A stretch of 64,000 nucleotides of DNA from Sphingomonadales bacterium (lineage in GTDB: Bacteria > Pseudomonadota > Alphaproteobacteria > Sphingomonadales > Sphingomonadaceae), in contig JAAURJ010000010.1 in the NCBI GenBank assembly GCA_012032285.1, positions 1-64,000 on the forward strand, written 5' to 3'. This document shows, one piece after another, positions 52,601 through 61,231 of this stretch. Every line of letters begins with the position of its first letter. The first letter of the stretch is position 1. Position numbers and translations under genes: made by a program. The notes below the pieces were generated by a model. That model was not told the DNA's origin, did no database searches, and was given only the letters and a program-made list of their open reading frames with translations.

Positions 52601-53275
52601 GATCTTAGCCTGAGCGTAATTTTTTTCGATATAGGCAAGGCTACTGGCGACAGAATCGCGCCAGGCTTTAACAAGCCGGTCATCGCCGTGGGTCACAGCA
52701 AGAATAGATACAGATTTGGGCGCGGAAAAAATCAGCTCTGTGCCAAGCTTTTGCCGGTCATCAGGATTTGTTTGGCTAATGCCTCCCTTGCCATCATTCT
52801 GGGTTGCATCTGCGGCCCCTGCTTGCAGGCTCTGCTTTTCACCGCCCGCCCCGTTACCCTGCCTGCCTGCATCATCTTGCTCTTGCTGGGGTGTGCTTTC
52901 TATGGCCTCAGATGGCGGCCCATCTGCCTGCCCACCAGACTTTTCATCCTTTGAACTATCAGGGCTGTTTAGTGCTTCCTTTTCTTGCTTATCAGATTCC
53001 GTTTGGTCGCTGGCGTTCTTTTCAACGAGGTTCCCGTCTTCCGGCGTAGTCTTATCTTCTTCATTGCGCAGCGCGGCAATTTTTTGGACATCGCCTTCAA
53101 AAACGGTTTCAAGCTCTTCTTTGGAGGCCTCGCCTGTTAACCCTAATTCTGCTGCGGCCTCGCCAAGCCATTCGGTCCCCTGAAATTCTTCCTTTTCCAG
53201 CTGCGACTCTTTGCTGGTGTGGTATTCTGCTGTTCCGCCCGCCGAACCTATGCTTCCAACATTGATCATGGTCAC
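49655..53275 (-). CDS. traI: TraI, MobF-family relaxase and helicase
   Basis: 1206 residues from a GTG overlapping the traD stop (an ATG at 53269 is also possible). The relaxase has an N-terminal Tyr at residue 18 (AEYHTSKES), an insertion of about 110 acidic, Gln/Ser-rich residues (60-175) absent from TrwC-type proteins, FSAPKSVSILA, and the metal-binding histidines in RPHLHDHVSIAN near 255. The RecD-like helicase has Walker A FSGTGKTTML near 597 and DEASKASNKD near 672. TraI nicks oriT and unwinds the transferred strand. Confidence 0.93.
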   Translation of the reverse strand: MTMINVGSIGSAGGTAEYHTSKESQLEKEEFQGTEWLGEAAAELGLTGEASKEELETVFEGDVQKIAALRNEEDKTTPEDGNLVEKNASDQTESDKQEKEALNSPDSSKDEKSGGQADGPPSEAIESTPQQEQDDAGRQGNGAGGEKQSLQAGAADATQNDGKGGISQTNPDDRQKLGTELIFSAPKSVSILAVTHGDDRLVKAWRDSVASSLAYIEKNYAQAKISDRGNVTYEKTGNLAMTRVTHGYDDAGRPHLHDHVSIANITKTADGTWRALDNRMIWRDSALMSSAQLQDFANRIRPLGYELRQNEDKRGWDIAAVPRDVVLANSPRGRDIKEEAEGKGNYGAERIARYDTRSNVGKKFDADVLNSENKAFDKANGFDGAKAVSDAIKSAEKSEPATSFAGKVRQTITQSYKEMVAKHDAAYEAKIADSPYLPKNIKAHTRSTAEMKAAVALASGIAHKEQFEAAFKEREAFRFALDQNIPGVTLEMLKERMNQLKSDGLIVDGVSEAKGMPAQYITTKDALATESKIIANIEEQRGKAEPFMEKKDVEKALEPHLRVDGKTGEVMQLKSEQMSAASLILTSRDRYVNIQGFSGTGKTTMLGPVFEALKDQGHKVMGIGPDTRTVEEMKGVGVDTRTNASFFIQFDAAKESPQKLAEMRAEYSGALMIMDEASKASNKDMLALTEAQKALGIEKVVTIGDKGQKQSVLAGKAFEVVQTIKTAHEKLTDVVRHSNNDIKRYNEHIRDGRVDEAFAAIRDNFVVNEKYLESATKSYMEKTQEERAGYYLITVGNKDRETINSMVQKERLERGEITGPAIQHKIHEQKVLSDQQLRMATSYNPGDKMEVHKQSRSLGLSRGDYTVTSSDHISRVTVQDSKGTLHSFDPRKIQSNNISRPGQDKRGDSITLSTEKTTALHAGDIVRFNRNLKEEKIINGDIATVKSIDEKGITYAMGKDREVTLEHGHSQNNKLTLGYALNVDKVQGGSKLGAIMAAGSKSPLQASLRDMYVGPTRAIAKLEIHTNSVEQLMQTSKSASRDSTSALEKTGQLPDPKLDDFKEAYKNAFGEKEKPESPQDRDEKDHGFKKDDLSNDKLHEFFGSKDDPNKQDSSAANEIATRMSIQDDFKLTGSMELTEEFRSEMAELSISRGDNLKDAPKIKMGQDIAETPQNNAEQSSSQETATQQNEDEKVNEMEKTRDFDIS

Positions 53276-55647
53276 ATATCCATGTCAAATTCACGGCTGT
53301 TCTCGTTATTTTTGTCTCCATTCTTGGGTGCTAGATCGCGTTTGGTTGTTTCATCGAGATCTGTTGTACCTCTCGTTTGCTGAGCCACTGCAATATCCTC
53401 TTTGGGCTTTTCTTGAGCCATATCTTTACGGAATGCGTCTGTAAGCTTTATGACATCCATTTCCGGCTTAGCCTTCTGACCATCGCCATCTTTTTTCGTT
53501 TTGACAGCAGCGTTAGCGGTCTCTTGGCTTGTTATAGTGCTAGCGTTGTTGTTTTCATCATTTTGAACATTGATGCTTTCTTGCCGCGCCAGTTTTTCTG
53601 CCTCAGCCCCCTGCCCTATTTTTGCCAGACCTGCGGCCTGCGCGACCTCTTCAAGCGATGCGGTGATATTCTGTTTAGCCGCAGCTGCATCTTTTACCTC
53701 CGCGCCGCCGCTCTCGCCTGTATCTGGCGCAGATGGCTTTTCCTGCTTTTTGGTTGTCGTTCTGATAAATCCTTCCCGGCGTGCATAGGCATCTGCCACC
53801 ACGTGATATTTTTTATAGGTCAGATGTATTCTCGCAGTTGGAAAACCATCTGTCATTTTAAGATAGCCGTGGAGCGATTGCAGATTCATCAGGTCATCTG
53901 GCAAAACCAAAGGCTCGACTTGGGTATTCGCCGTCAGCGTCGATGTGTCCCTATTGGTGTTATTTGAGATCGAATAGGCCTCATCGACTTCGCGCACTTC
54001 GCGGTTCCCGATCAGCTTCGAACATATCTCGGCCGTATCGGGATCGGGTACAGCCAGCATCAGCTTATTGCGCGTGAGGTTTATCATATTGTTGGTGGCG
54101 TTATCCCCATACATCTCTTTCATTTTCGCAAAGCTGTGCAAGCCTACCATAATTGCACCGCCCTGATTTCGTATCGTCTGGAAGCCGTCTGTGAGCGAAG
54201 GCAGCTTATGCAAAGCGCCCAGCTCATCAAGCAAAAACCAGATTTTGAGATGCGGCTTGTTGGGCATATCCATTTGCGAATAAAGCGCTGTATTGATCCA
54301 CAATGTAATCAGCGATCGCGTCATTTCTTTTTGGGTATAGCTCGATGCAATATATAAAATGCTGCTATGCTCCCGCTTTTCCTGTATCCACTTTTTAATT
54401 GAAAAAGGTTTTCCCTCATCGGGCAGACATTGCAGAATATCGGCATTGGCATTGAACACTGCTCGGATTGATTCTGCCATCCGGGCGGCATCTGGTGATG
54501 TCAAAGGGTCGGCAATTGTGCCTTCCATTTTGCTGTGGATAGATTTGAGGTCCGCGGTCATCAATTCTTCGACCAGGGCCTTGTTTGTCGCCCTACCTTC
54601 CATCAACAGTTTGATACACATTTCAGAAAATAATGTGCGCGCAGCAATCTGCCAGAACGGGTCTGATCCCTCCCCTGCTTCTGGTATCAAGGCTTTGGCG
54701 GCCGTCTTTACTTCTGGCTCTGTTTCGCAATCGTTGAAAAAGGACCAGTTCGGGCAGCGTTGATCAAATGGGTTCAAAATAAAATCGCGCCTTGGATCAT
54801 AAAAACTCTCTATGAATGTTCCTGTAAGGTCGAAGATCACCGCACTGTGGTTATGGGCGCGAATTTGTTCGATTATATTTTTGAACACCACCGTTTTTCC
54901 TGTACCAGTTGTACCAATCAGCATCGTGTGGGTTTGCTCATATTGATAAGGAAAAGGAATCCCGGCTATTGAATAAGGAATATGCAGTTCAGCCTCATTC
55001 AGCTCGTCCATTTTCTTCTTCAATACATCTTCAATCTTCAAATTGGGAAACAGCTCTTTTGCCTTTTTGACCAGCTCGCTATTATTGAACGCCTGGATGC
55101 CACGCCGCAAAATATCTGGTTCTACCAAAATAGCGCCGCGCTTGTGGTGGTCTTTCAACATTTCGTTTCCGCGCTTTATTGCGATGTCGGAATAAAAGAA
55201 TGTGAAGGTCAGCGTGATAACTGTCGATAGCATGATCGCTATACCCAAATATGTCCAGAAACGTCTCAGGGCTGTCACAACAAACGGGTTCGATGCAATC
55301 GTCCCATACGTGATATGCCGCACATTATCCTGAGTAATAACCAGGTCGTAGCTCTGGTTAGGATTGGATCCTAGCAACAGCAGCACATCGTATAACCATT
55401 TGGTAAAAACAAACCGAAGGTCGTAAGGAGACATCCAGACATATCGCATCACATAAAAAAAGAATGCGCTCACAAAAAAGAAAAGATATATCGGATATTT
55501 TGCTCCGCCCAGCCACAGGTTCAGTTGGTGATTTATAAGATTAGCGCCCCGCGAAAAGTCACCACTGTTGCGATAAACATCCCCGCGTTTTGTCTTATGC
55601 TGATGGTCTATCCTGCTGCGATCGTCGCGAATATCACCTTTAGCCAA
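53272..55647 (-). CDS. traD: TraD, type IV coupling protein
   Basis: 791 residues with two N-terminal TM segments (about 50-72 and 130-155), Walker A MLIGTTGTGKTVVF near 250, Walker B WFLLDELGALHKL near 474, and a Gln/Glu/Ala/Lys-rich disordered C-terminus. TraD delivers the relaxase-DNA complex to the secretion channel. It overlaps traI by four bases at its 3' end and the ribbon-helix-helix gene by eight at its 5' end. Confidence 0.93.
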   Translation of the reverse strand: MAKGDIRDDRSRIDHQHKTKRGDVYRNSGDFSRGANLINHQLNLWLGGAKYPIYLFFFVSAFFFYVMRYVWMSPYDLRFVFTKWLYDVLLLLGSNPNQSYDLVITQDNVRHITYGTIASNPFVVTALRRFWTYLGIAIMLSTVITLTFTFFYSDIAIKRGNEMLKDHHKRGAILVEPDILRRGIQAFNNSELVKKAKELFPNLKIEDVLKKKMDELNEAELHIPYSIAGIPFPYQYEQTHTMLIGTTGTGKTVVFKNIIEQIRAHNHSAVIFDLTGTFIESFYDPRRDFILNPFDQRCPNWSFFNDCETEPEVKTAAKALIPEAGEGSDPFWQIAARTLFSEMCIKLLMEGRATNKALVEELMTADLKSIHSKMEGTIADPLTSPDAARMAESIRAVFNANADILQCLPDEGKPFSIKKWIQEKREHSSILYIASSYTQKEMTRSLITLWINTALYSQMDMPNKPHLKIWFLLDELGALHKLPSLTDGFQTIRNQGGAIMVGLHSFAKMKEMYGDNATNNMINLTRNKLMLAVPDPDTAEICSKLIGNREVREVDEAYSISNNTNRDTSTLTANTQVEPLVLPDDLMNLQSLHGYLKMTDGFPTARIHLTYKKYHVVADAYARREGFIRTTTKKQEKPSAPDTGESGGAEVKDAAAAKQNITASLEEVAQAAGLAKIGQGAEAEKLARQESINVQNDENNNASTITSQETANAAVKTKKDGDGQKAKPEMDVIKLTDAFRKDMAQEKPKEDIAVAQQTRGTTDLDETTKRDLAPKNGDKNNENSREFDMDM

Positions 55648-56023
55648 CGACTTTTCCTCCGTCTATCCGTGGATGCTTTTTATCAACATTTTCGACCGTC
55701 ATGTCGTAAATTTTTTGGAGACCCTCTTGGTCAAAATCGAGCTGATTCCTATACACATTTGTCGCATGATTATACTCGACTATTTCAATCAGCCGTTCAA
55801 AACTTCGGCGATCACGCTCCATAGCTTGCATATGCAAAATGTAACTGGTCATGACTTCCCGCGCTGCTTGGGCGCGCGTTATTCCTAATCGAGATGCAAC
55901 CTCGTCTAAGTAATCTATAACATTAGCTGGTATGCGGATCGTTAGCTGCCGCAATGCTTTAACATCTGCTCGGTTTACACCGCCGCGCTGCTCGGTCGCG
56001 GATATATTGTCTTCATTTGTCAT
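55640..56023 (-). CDS. Ribbon-helix-helix relaxosome accessory protein
   Basis: 127 residues. Residues 24-60 form a ribbon-helix-helix (LRQLTIRIPANVIDYLDEVA, then SRLGITRAQAAREVM), followed by a helical C-terminal oligomerisation part. It overlaps traD, the arrangement of TraY/MobC-like accessory proteins that bind oriT. Its upstream region has 21-base-spaced direct repeats that could be its binding sites. Confidence 0.8.
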   Translation of the reverse strand: MTNEDNISATEQRGGVNRADVKALRQLTIRIPANVIDYLDEVASRLGITRAQAAREVMTSYILHMQAMERDRRSFERLIEIVEYNHATNVYRNQLDFDQEGLQKIYDMTVENVDKKHPRIDGGKVVG

Positions 56024-56100
56024 TCAAATTGGATAGGTCAAAATGCCCTCAAGATAAAGAGGAAAACGCACTGTGCGCCCTGAAATTTGAACTATAGCCT

Positions 56101-56219
56101 CGTATACGCCTCTTGGCGAATCGTATACGCCTCTCTTATAATCCTATGTTTTACGTTAGCAGCATCTATTAAAGCCTCTTCTACGCATCTTGAAATGACA
56201 CTTTGAACAGGGCTAACGT
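56101..56219. other. oriT: Candidate oriT / operator region
   Basis: Upstream of the accessory gene: direct repeats CGTATACGCCTCT at 56101-56113 and 56122-56134 (21-base spacing, two helical turns) and a degenerate third (GCCTCTTCTACGCATC, from 56174), plus an inverted repeat ACGTTAGC (56153-56160) / GCTAACGT (56212-56219). This is the position where oriT lies next to accessory, coupling and relaxase genes. No nick site can be assigned from sequence. Confidence 0.5.
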
Positions 56220-56423
56220 TCACATTCCAAAAAGCGCCTTCGGCTCCTTGGCGATCAAGGCTCATCGCTTCGTTCTCCTTCAGCTAATTTTCCGATTTGA
56301 AAAGCAGCCCGAGGCAGCGTTCTGGCGGAATCTCTTCCATCAATTTTCAGCCGCCGATGATGATTGCCAATGCCTGCTTTATTGATTAGCTATGCAAGAG
56401 GATTATTTCAGGAAAGGAAAAAC

Positions 56424-56657
56424 ATGTCTGACGCAAAAACTTTAGCCGCTCGCAAAAAGGAATTACAAGCGCAGCTTCGTGATTTGGAAAATCAAGAACA
56501 GCTTACTGCACAGAAACAGATAACTGATAAATCTCTTTCAATCCTCACGGACATTCTGCCGCAATATACGATTGGAAAAATTACCAAGGCGCAGGCAAAA
56601 AAACTGGGAGAGTATCTTTCAAAAAATGGGATTGAGCAGCTGCTACAAAAAATGTAG
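56424..56657 (+). CDS. Small helical protein, 77 aa
   Basis: From the ATG at 56424 (AGGAAAGGAAAAAC upstream). Lys/Glu/Gln-rich coiled-coil N-terminus (KTLAARKKELQAQLRDLENQ) and a second helix with GKITKAQAKKLGEYLSKNGI. Divergent from the relaxosome operon, with 24 bases to DUF1173. No family recognised. Confidence 0.65.
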   Translation: MSDAKTLAARKKELQAQLRDLENQEQLTAQKQITDKSLSILTDILPQYTIGKITKAQAKKLGEYLSKNGIEQLLQKM

Positions 56658-56681
56658 TTTTGCAAAAGGGGAGAATTTTCA

Positions 56682-57860
56682 ATGCTTCAAAAATATCAAA
56701 TAGGTGAATATGAAATTGATGCAAATGCTCCTGAATTTTCTGCAATGGTCGAAGCTGCATATAATGAAAGGGAAACTCCCATTTGTCTTTGTGATACCGA
56801 CCAAAAACTGAAACTATATATCGCTTATCGCCATAACCAATATATTCTGGCACGCTGGCCTCATTCTGGTCACTTGCATAATCCCAAATGCGAACATTTT
56901 GAAGCGCCAGATTATCTAACCGGCTTTGGACAAGTAAGCGGCTCAGCAGTCATTGAAGATGACGAAACCGGCGACACGTTTTTGAAATTTGGTTTTCCCA
57001 TGTCGAAAGGTTTGGCGCGAGCTGCTCCTACTTCCATGACAAATGACAAGCCAATTTTGAAAGCGGTCGGTACAAAACTGACCATCCGGGGTCTGCTGCA
57101 TTTTTTATGGGACCGCTCGCATTTGACGCATTGGCATCCCAAAATGTACGGCAAGCGCAATTGGTTTATTGTTCGCAAAGAGATTCTGAATGCGGCGCAG
57201 GTTTGTAAGGTAAAGGGACATAGTTTGCGCTCTTCGCTCTTCTTGCCCGAGAATTTTTCATCGGCGAAGGCTGATGAAATTAAAGCAAGAGCCGCTGCTG
57301 TTTTGGGGCCGTGCTATTCTTCGGCGGATAATATCATGATTATGATTGGCGAAGTTAAGTCCATTCAAGCGGACCGCTTCCGCCCCGGATTAACTATTCG
57401 TCATTCCGCCGATCGTTCTGTCTCGATGGATCAAGGCGATTGGAACAGATTTGAAAAGCGTTTTTCTTCGGAGTTGATGTTGCACGCTGACGATCCCGAC
57501 GGCCATTTAATTTTTGCAGGCACATTTTCCATCGGTAAAAATAAGATGCTCAATTTTTATGAGATGACGCTCATGCCTGTCTCGGCTCATTGGCTACCCT
57601 ATGAAGATAAGGAAGAGCTTGAGCTGATTAGAAGCGCAGTCTCTGCAAGTCGCAGATTTGTGAAGGGATTGCGCTATAATCTTGATTCAGAAAAGCCGAT
57701 TGCGTCGATTAGCTTGCGCGACACCGGCAAGCAAGTTACTGCGGTTCATCTCGCAAATTCACGGCCCAATCCAGAATATGACCAGGCGCTTGCTGAATTG
57801 ATGCAAATGCCAGGCGTCAACCATATTATTTGGCGTCCTGGCCAAGTGCTGCCCTTTTAA
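56682..57860 (+). CDS. DUF1173 family protein
   Basis: 392 residues, GGGGAG before the ATG. The sequence has the DUF1173 features I recall: CLCDTDQKLKLYIAYR near 35, HNPKCEHFEAP near 70, a central RNWFIVRKEIL segment, and IWRPGQVLPF at the end. The family occurs on alphaproteobacterial plasmids and has no known function. It ends convergently with the small basic-protein gene. Confidence 0.8.
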   Translation: MLQKYQIGEYEIDANAPEFSAMVEAAYNERETPICLCDTDQKLKLYIAYRHNQYILARWPHSGHLHNPKCEHFEAPDYLTGFGQVSGSAVIEDDETGDTFLKFGFPMSKGLARAAPTSMTNDKPILKAVGTKLTIRGLLHFLWDRSHLTHWHPKMYGKRNWFIVRKEILNAAQVCKVKGHSLRSSLFLPENFSSAKADEIKARAAAVLGPCYSSADNIMIMIGEVKSIQADRFRPGLTIRHSADRSVSMDQGDWNRFEKRFSSELMLHADDPDGHLIFAGTFSIGKNKMLNFYEMTLMPVSAHWLPYEDKEELELIRSAVSASRRFVKGLRYNLDSEKPIASISLRDTGKQVTAVHLANSRPNPEYDQALAELMQMPGVNHIIWRPGQVLPF

Positions 57861-58003
57861 CCGGATCGCGGTGGCTCTTTTTTCTGCGATGCTTTGCCGG
57901 ATTTGTTCTTGCCGTCTTTTTGGTCAGCATTTTTTTGCTCTTTGCTGCGTTTTTCTGCTTTTGCGAGTGCGGTTTGAAATTGGTTTTTGATCGATATTTT
58001 CAT
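57857..58003 (-). CDS. Small basic protein, 48 aa
   Basis: From the ATG at 58003, which follows AGAAAGGAGA. The product is almost wholly Lys, Glu, Gln and Ser, probably disordered. The stop overlaps that of DUF1173 by four bases. A longer frame to 58042 lacks a ribosome site. Confidence 0.55.
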   Translation of the reverse strand: MKISIKNQFQTALAKAEKRSKEQKNADQKDGKNKSGKASQKKEPPRSG

Positions 58004-58060
58004 TCTCCTTTCTGAATGAAATTCGTGCGGCGGTTCAGGCATTCAAGTATATAATTCCCC

Positions 58061-58090
58061 AAAAAAAGCCCCTGCCGTTTCACCGGCAGG
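58061..58090 (-). terminator. Terminator behind the DUF2493 gene
   Basis: Stem CCTGCCG (58071-58077) / CGGCAGG (58084-58090); on the minus strand it is followed by GGC and seven T. It lies 12 bases past the stop of the DUF2493 gene. Confidence 0.85.
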
Positions 58091-58101
58091 AGTGAGGCGG
58101 C

Positions 58102-59058
58102 TTATGCAGCCTTTCGGCAATCCGCTTTGCGGATGACAAACAGGGGGACGCCCGCGGCTCTGGCTTTTTGTGCAAGATTGGCTTGAATGCCTGAACCTTC
58201 GCACGCGATAACCTCAACGGGCTGCAACGAAATTATGCGCTCATTACGTGCAAAGGCTGCGCGGTTGCCGTGGCTCCGGTCCAGCCTGAATGCAATGACG
58301 CTGACGTCATTAGCGGCGGCCCATGCTGCTGCAATCGCGTCAACGCCTTTGCGCTGTGCGGTGGTAACCAATATCATATTTGGCACGCGCTTTTTGACGC
58401 TGTCGAGCCGCGCATAAATAGGCGCTGCTTCTTCCCATTCTGCACCGCCTGAAATAGCGACTAGCGGGCCTTCTGGTGCAAAGGCTTCGCGCTTCTTGGC
58501 GGCTCTTGCTGCCAGAAAGTCGCGGGCGTCTATTTGGCTTGCTGTGCGTCCTGATGCGCTGCGGCTTCCTGTCGTAGCGCTCCATGGCTTGCCGCTATCG
58601 GTGCGGTAGCGGGCGGCTGCATGGTCGCGCATGGCTTCTATGGCCTCGCGAGCTTCTGCAAGGCTTTGGCAGATGCGCTGGGTGTCTTCCATTTCTGTTT
58701 GGTAAATTTCTGATGGGTCATAATGCCGCGCAAGTTCGCCAAGCTTTTTGGCTGCATCATCTTCGCGCCGCTCAATCTGCCTTGCAACCATGTGCAAGCT
58801 ATTGACTATGCCCCAGGCAATTTGTTCTGCGAAGGGTTCCAAACGGGTATCTGCCAAAAGTTCAAAGGGTGTTCCTGTAAGGCTTCCAGCCAGAAATTCG
58901 GCAAAAGCGTCGTCGGGCAAAGGGGCCTGCGTGGGTTCGTCAAATGCTGAAAGCTGGCTGGTTTCTATCTGCTCGGAAAAAGCGGCGGCGAAACTGTCTG
59001 ATGCGGTTGCATCTGCATAATGTTCTTTCAGGTCTGCAAAGCTGGTAAAGCGGGTCAT
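58102..59058 (-). CDS. DUF2493 (YspA/cpYpsA-related SLOG) protein
   Basis: 318 residues. The N-terminal 180 are helical and acidic with a long coiled coil. Residues 195-315 are the SLOG-like domain: GPLVAISGGAEWEEAAPIYA (glycine loop after strand 1), MILVTTAQRKGVDAIAAAWA (strand 2 with GxD), and VIACEGSGIQANLAQKARAA. SLOG proteins bind nucleotides and some act in defence signalling; the plasmid DUF2493 forms have no defined job. It is GC-richer than the transfer genes, which suggests a different history. Confidence 0.8.
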   Translation of the reverse strand: MTRFTSFADLKEHYADATASDSFAAAFSEQIETSQLSAFDEPTQAPLPDDAFAEFLAGSLTGTPFELLADTRLEPFAEQIAWGIVNSLHMVARQIERREDDAAKKLGELARHYDPSEIYQTEMEDTQRICQSLAEAREAIEAMRDHAAARYRTDSGKPWSATTGSRSASGRTASQIDARDFLAARAAKKREAFAPEGPLVAISGGAEWEEAAPIYARLDSVKKRVPNMILVTTAQRKGVDAIAAAWAAANDVSVIAFRLDRSHGNRAAFARNERIISLQPVEVIACEGSGIQANLAQKARAAGVPLFVIRKADCRKAA

Positions 59059-59166
59059 TATATGCCCTCCTTGTTATTTTGTGAAAATGGGAATAGACGG
59101 CTTCCAAGCTTTTGCGGTTCAAGCTGGCGCTGGTTTACTCCATGGCGCTAGTCTTGATGCAAAAGT

Positions 59167-59203
59167 GGGCCGGTAGGCGTTGGCGCGCCTCCGGCCCTTT
59201 TTT
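59167..59203. terminator. Bidirectional terminator between DUF736 and DUF2493 genes
   Basis: GGGCCGG(T)AGGCG with CGCC(T)CCGGCCC, stems at 59167-59173 and 59191-59197. Six T follow on the plus strand and ACTTTT on the minus strand. It lies between the DUF736 stop (59208) and the DUF2493 start. Confidence 0.65.
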
Positions 59204-59207
59204 GGCT

Positions 59208-59648
59208 TTAAGCAAATGGGACGCTATCGTCCAAGCTTGCGGTGCTTTCGCCTAGGCCATCATCCTGCACCTCAATTTCTGCGTCGGCCTGCATTTGCTG
59301 GCGGCGATTATCTGCGCCTTGGTCCCAGCATACAACCATTCCTTGGCTTCCATCTTTGCCGGTGAATGGCCAAAGGACAACAGGGAGCGGCTTAGGCATG
59401 ATAGGATCGGACAGTTCGCCGGTATAAAATACCTCGCCGGTTGCTTTCTTGGCCTGCGCCCAAAGAGCGCCAAGTTCAACCTGTGTCTTAAACCCGTCAA
59501 AAGAGGCCATCACGCGATAGGCAGGGGCTTTCTCGTGCTGGCTTTCAACGGGGCGCAAGAAAATAGGTGCGCAAAGGGCAAGCGTGGTGATTTGGCCGAC
59601 AAGCTGACCGCGTGATGATTTGGTTACGATACCTACAGATTTAGACAT
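59208..59648 (-). CDS. DUF736 family protein
   Basis: 146 residues from the ATG at 59648 (TGGAG upstream). It matches DUF736 (VGIVTKSSRGQLVGQITTLA, RPVESQHEKAPAYRVMASFD, IGAAW-like LGALWAQAKKATGEVFYTGE). The usual core of about 100 residues is followed by an acidic tail. The family is almost confined to alphaproteobacterial plasmids and mobile elements; function unknown. Confidence 0.82.
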   Translation of the reverse strand: MSKSVGIVTKSSRGQLVGQITTLALCAPIFLRPVESQHEKAPAYRVMASFDGFKTQVELGALWAQAKKATGEVFYTGELSDPIMPKPLPVVLWPFTGKDGSQGMVVCWDQGADNRRQQMQADAEIEVQDDGLGESTASLDDSVPFA

Positions 59649-59951
59649 AATATTCACTCCATTTAGGCCAGTTGGCGCTGGCCGGTTTATGAGGGGGACC
59701 GTTCCGCCCTACCCCTTCTTAATAGGGTTTTCCCTTTATTTTGTCTAGCAAATAGAAACACTTGACAAGCTTTCGCCCAGCCCGGTCATTTTTGGAGAGT
59801 CCTGCTTACCAGCTGCGCAGCAGCCGACAAAAAACGCAGGCGGCGGTAGCCGCCTTTCCTTCTTGGCGGTTGATCATGGCGCAAGCTGTCCTTTTTTTGC
59901 CGTCATTTTCGGAGCCGTCCTTGCTGGGGCTCAAGCGACAGTGATTTTTTC

Positions 59952-60096
59952 GCCATACAACAGGCACGGGAGAAAAGAGCTTAGCGAAGGTTGGTTTTGG
60001 GGGGATTTTGCTTCAGCAAAATTAAGAGCGGGCGCAGCCGCCAAAATCCCCCCAAAGCCTACCGTAGCTTCTTTTCGACGCAACTCGTTGTATGGC
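59952..60096. repeat. Nested inverted repeats, long hairpin
   Basis: Outer arms GCCATACAAC (59952-59961) and GTTGTATGGC (60087-60096); inner arms TTTGGGGGGATTTTG (59996-60010) and CAAAATCCCCCCAAA (60042-60056), 31-base loop containing GGCGCAGCCG. A competing stem ATTTTGC/GCAAAAT also exists. The folded region is upstream of the minus-strand DUF736 gene. Confidence 0.7.
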
Positions 60097-60217
60097 CTAA
60101 AATTGCTGTCACGCCGAGATCCTGCAAGGATGGTGTAGAAAATGATGGCAAAATGCGCCGTGATCCCGCGCAATGGGCAGCTTGGCTGACCATTGCCTGG
60201 CGTAGAGCGTAGCGCAA

Positions 60218-60258
60218 AAGGCCGTAGGCTTTTTGTTGCTGCAACAGGCGGTAGCCTT
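60218..60258. repeat. Hairpin in the non-coding region
   Basis: AAGGC (60218-60222) pairs with GCCTT (60254-60258) around an inner GTTG-CTG-CAAC stem. A short, weaker structure than its neighbour. Confidence 0.4.
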
Positions 60259-60745
60259 GCGTGAGCGATCGTTACCCGAAGGGCCAAGACGCTGCAGGCG
60301 GCTTGGGCGTAGCGAAGCGAAGCTAGAGCGCGCTGCCAGTTTACTGGCACACGCCATTCTTTTTTATTTTTGGCTGTTGCTCCCGGTTTAACTAACTATT
60401 TTGCAGATTTTTCATCTTCCGGGTCAGGTTTATCTGTCATACCCGCATTAGGTTTCGACATTGTAAAGGATTGTTTTCGGGATAGGTTTTAAGGCATTGG
60501 TAAATGTATATTATACAGGAACGCCGCTGATAAGGAGAAACTTTGTCGCTCTTTTATATTGCAAAAAAAAAATAGCCAACCTGAAGTTCAGGTCGGCTAT
60601 TGTCAGTAGAGTTTAGCACGGGCGCTGTTCTCTGAGAGCTCATATTTCGATTGGGATATCTTGGTTTTGGTATCGGTATTCTTTCTCGCAGTACGAGCAG
60701 GCCAGCGTTTCACTGCAGGTTAGCTCTTTGGATGGCGGTTAGCCG

Positions 60746-61138
60746 TTATCCAAATTGGAATGCTGTTGTGAATTTTGCCAGCAATATGACAATAGTTAGA
60801 AAGCCCGTGAGCATACCGGCGAATTTCACGATCAGGCCATTGGCTGATTTTGATATTGATGTTTCAAGGTTTGCGGCTGACAGGCTGACAGAATTTTTGG
60901 TTTCGGCTATCAGTGCATTGATCTCGGCAAATTTGGCATCTACGGCTGCAAATTTGGAGCCGATCCTTGCCTCCATCGCTTCCAGGGTGAGGGAAAGTAT
61001 TTCGCGCGTCACCGTTTCATTTTCGAGGCGTGCAGCGGCATTGTGAATGCTTAGCGCAATTGCTTCGGCTTGGATGGGTTTGATACCGGCTTCGGTGAGT
61101 GATTTCTTCATGTCTTCCAGTAGATGCTTCGGGTACAT
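60746..61138 (-). CDS. Coiled-coil membrane protein (DUF1640-like)
   Basis: From the ATG at 61138 (130 residues; ATGATAGGAT a few codons upstream is another possible start). A KxxxAGIKPIQAEAIALSIHN helix, a long coiled coil (50-95) and one C-terminal TM segment (112-128). The layout is that of DUF1640/CCDC90-like proteins seen on many mobile elements. Function unknown. Confidence 0.7.
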   Translation of the reverse strand: MYPKHLLEDMKKSLTEAGIKPIQAEAIALSIHNAAARLENETVTREILSLTLEAMEARIGSKFAAVDAKFAEINALIAETKNSVSLSAANLETSISKSANGLIVKFAGMLTGFLTIVILLAKFTTAFQFG

Positions 61139-61231
61139 GTCATATCCTATCATGTTGAGGGTTGTGCTTCAATTTGAAAAATTGATGGCGGCACCGGGAG
61201 GAGGGATAGTGCCGCCATCGCCCTGAAACGT

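Larger units (their letters stand above)
59658..60745. other. Hairpin-rich non-coding region of about 1.1 kb
   Basis: No convincing gene in either strand; several overlapping frames exist but have no ribosome sites and poor composition. The region contains the nested inverted repeats at 59952-60096, another stem at 60218-60258, and many short palindromes (GGCGGCGGTAGCCGCC, GCTGCGCAGC). Confidence 0.55.

Noticed and set aside
59762-60357. Several overlapping frames on both strands
   Set aside because: They cover the hairpin-rich region, have no ribosome sites, and mirror each other across the palindromes.
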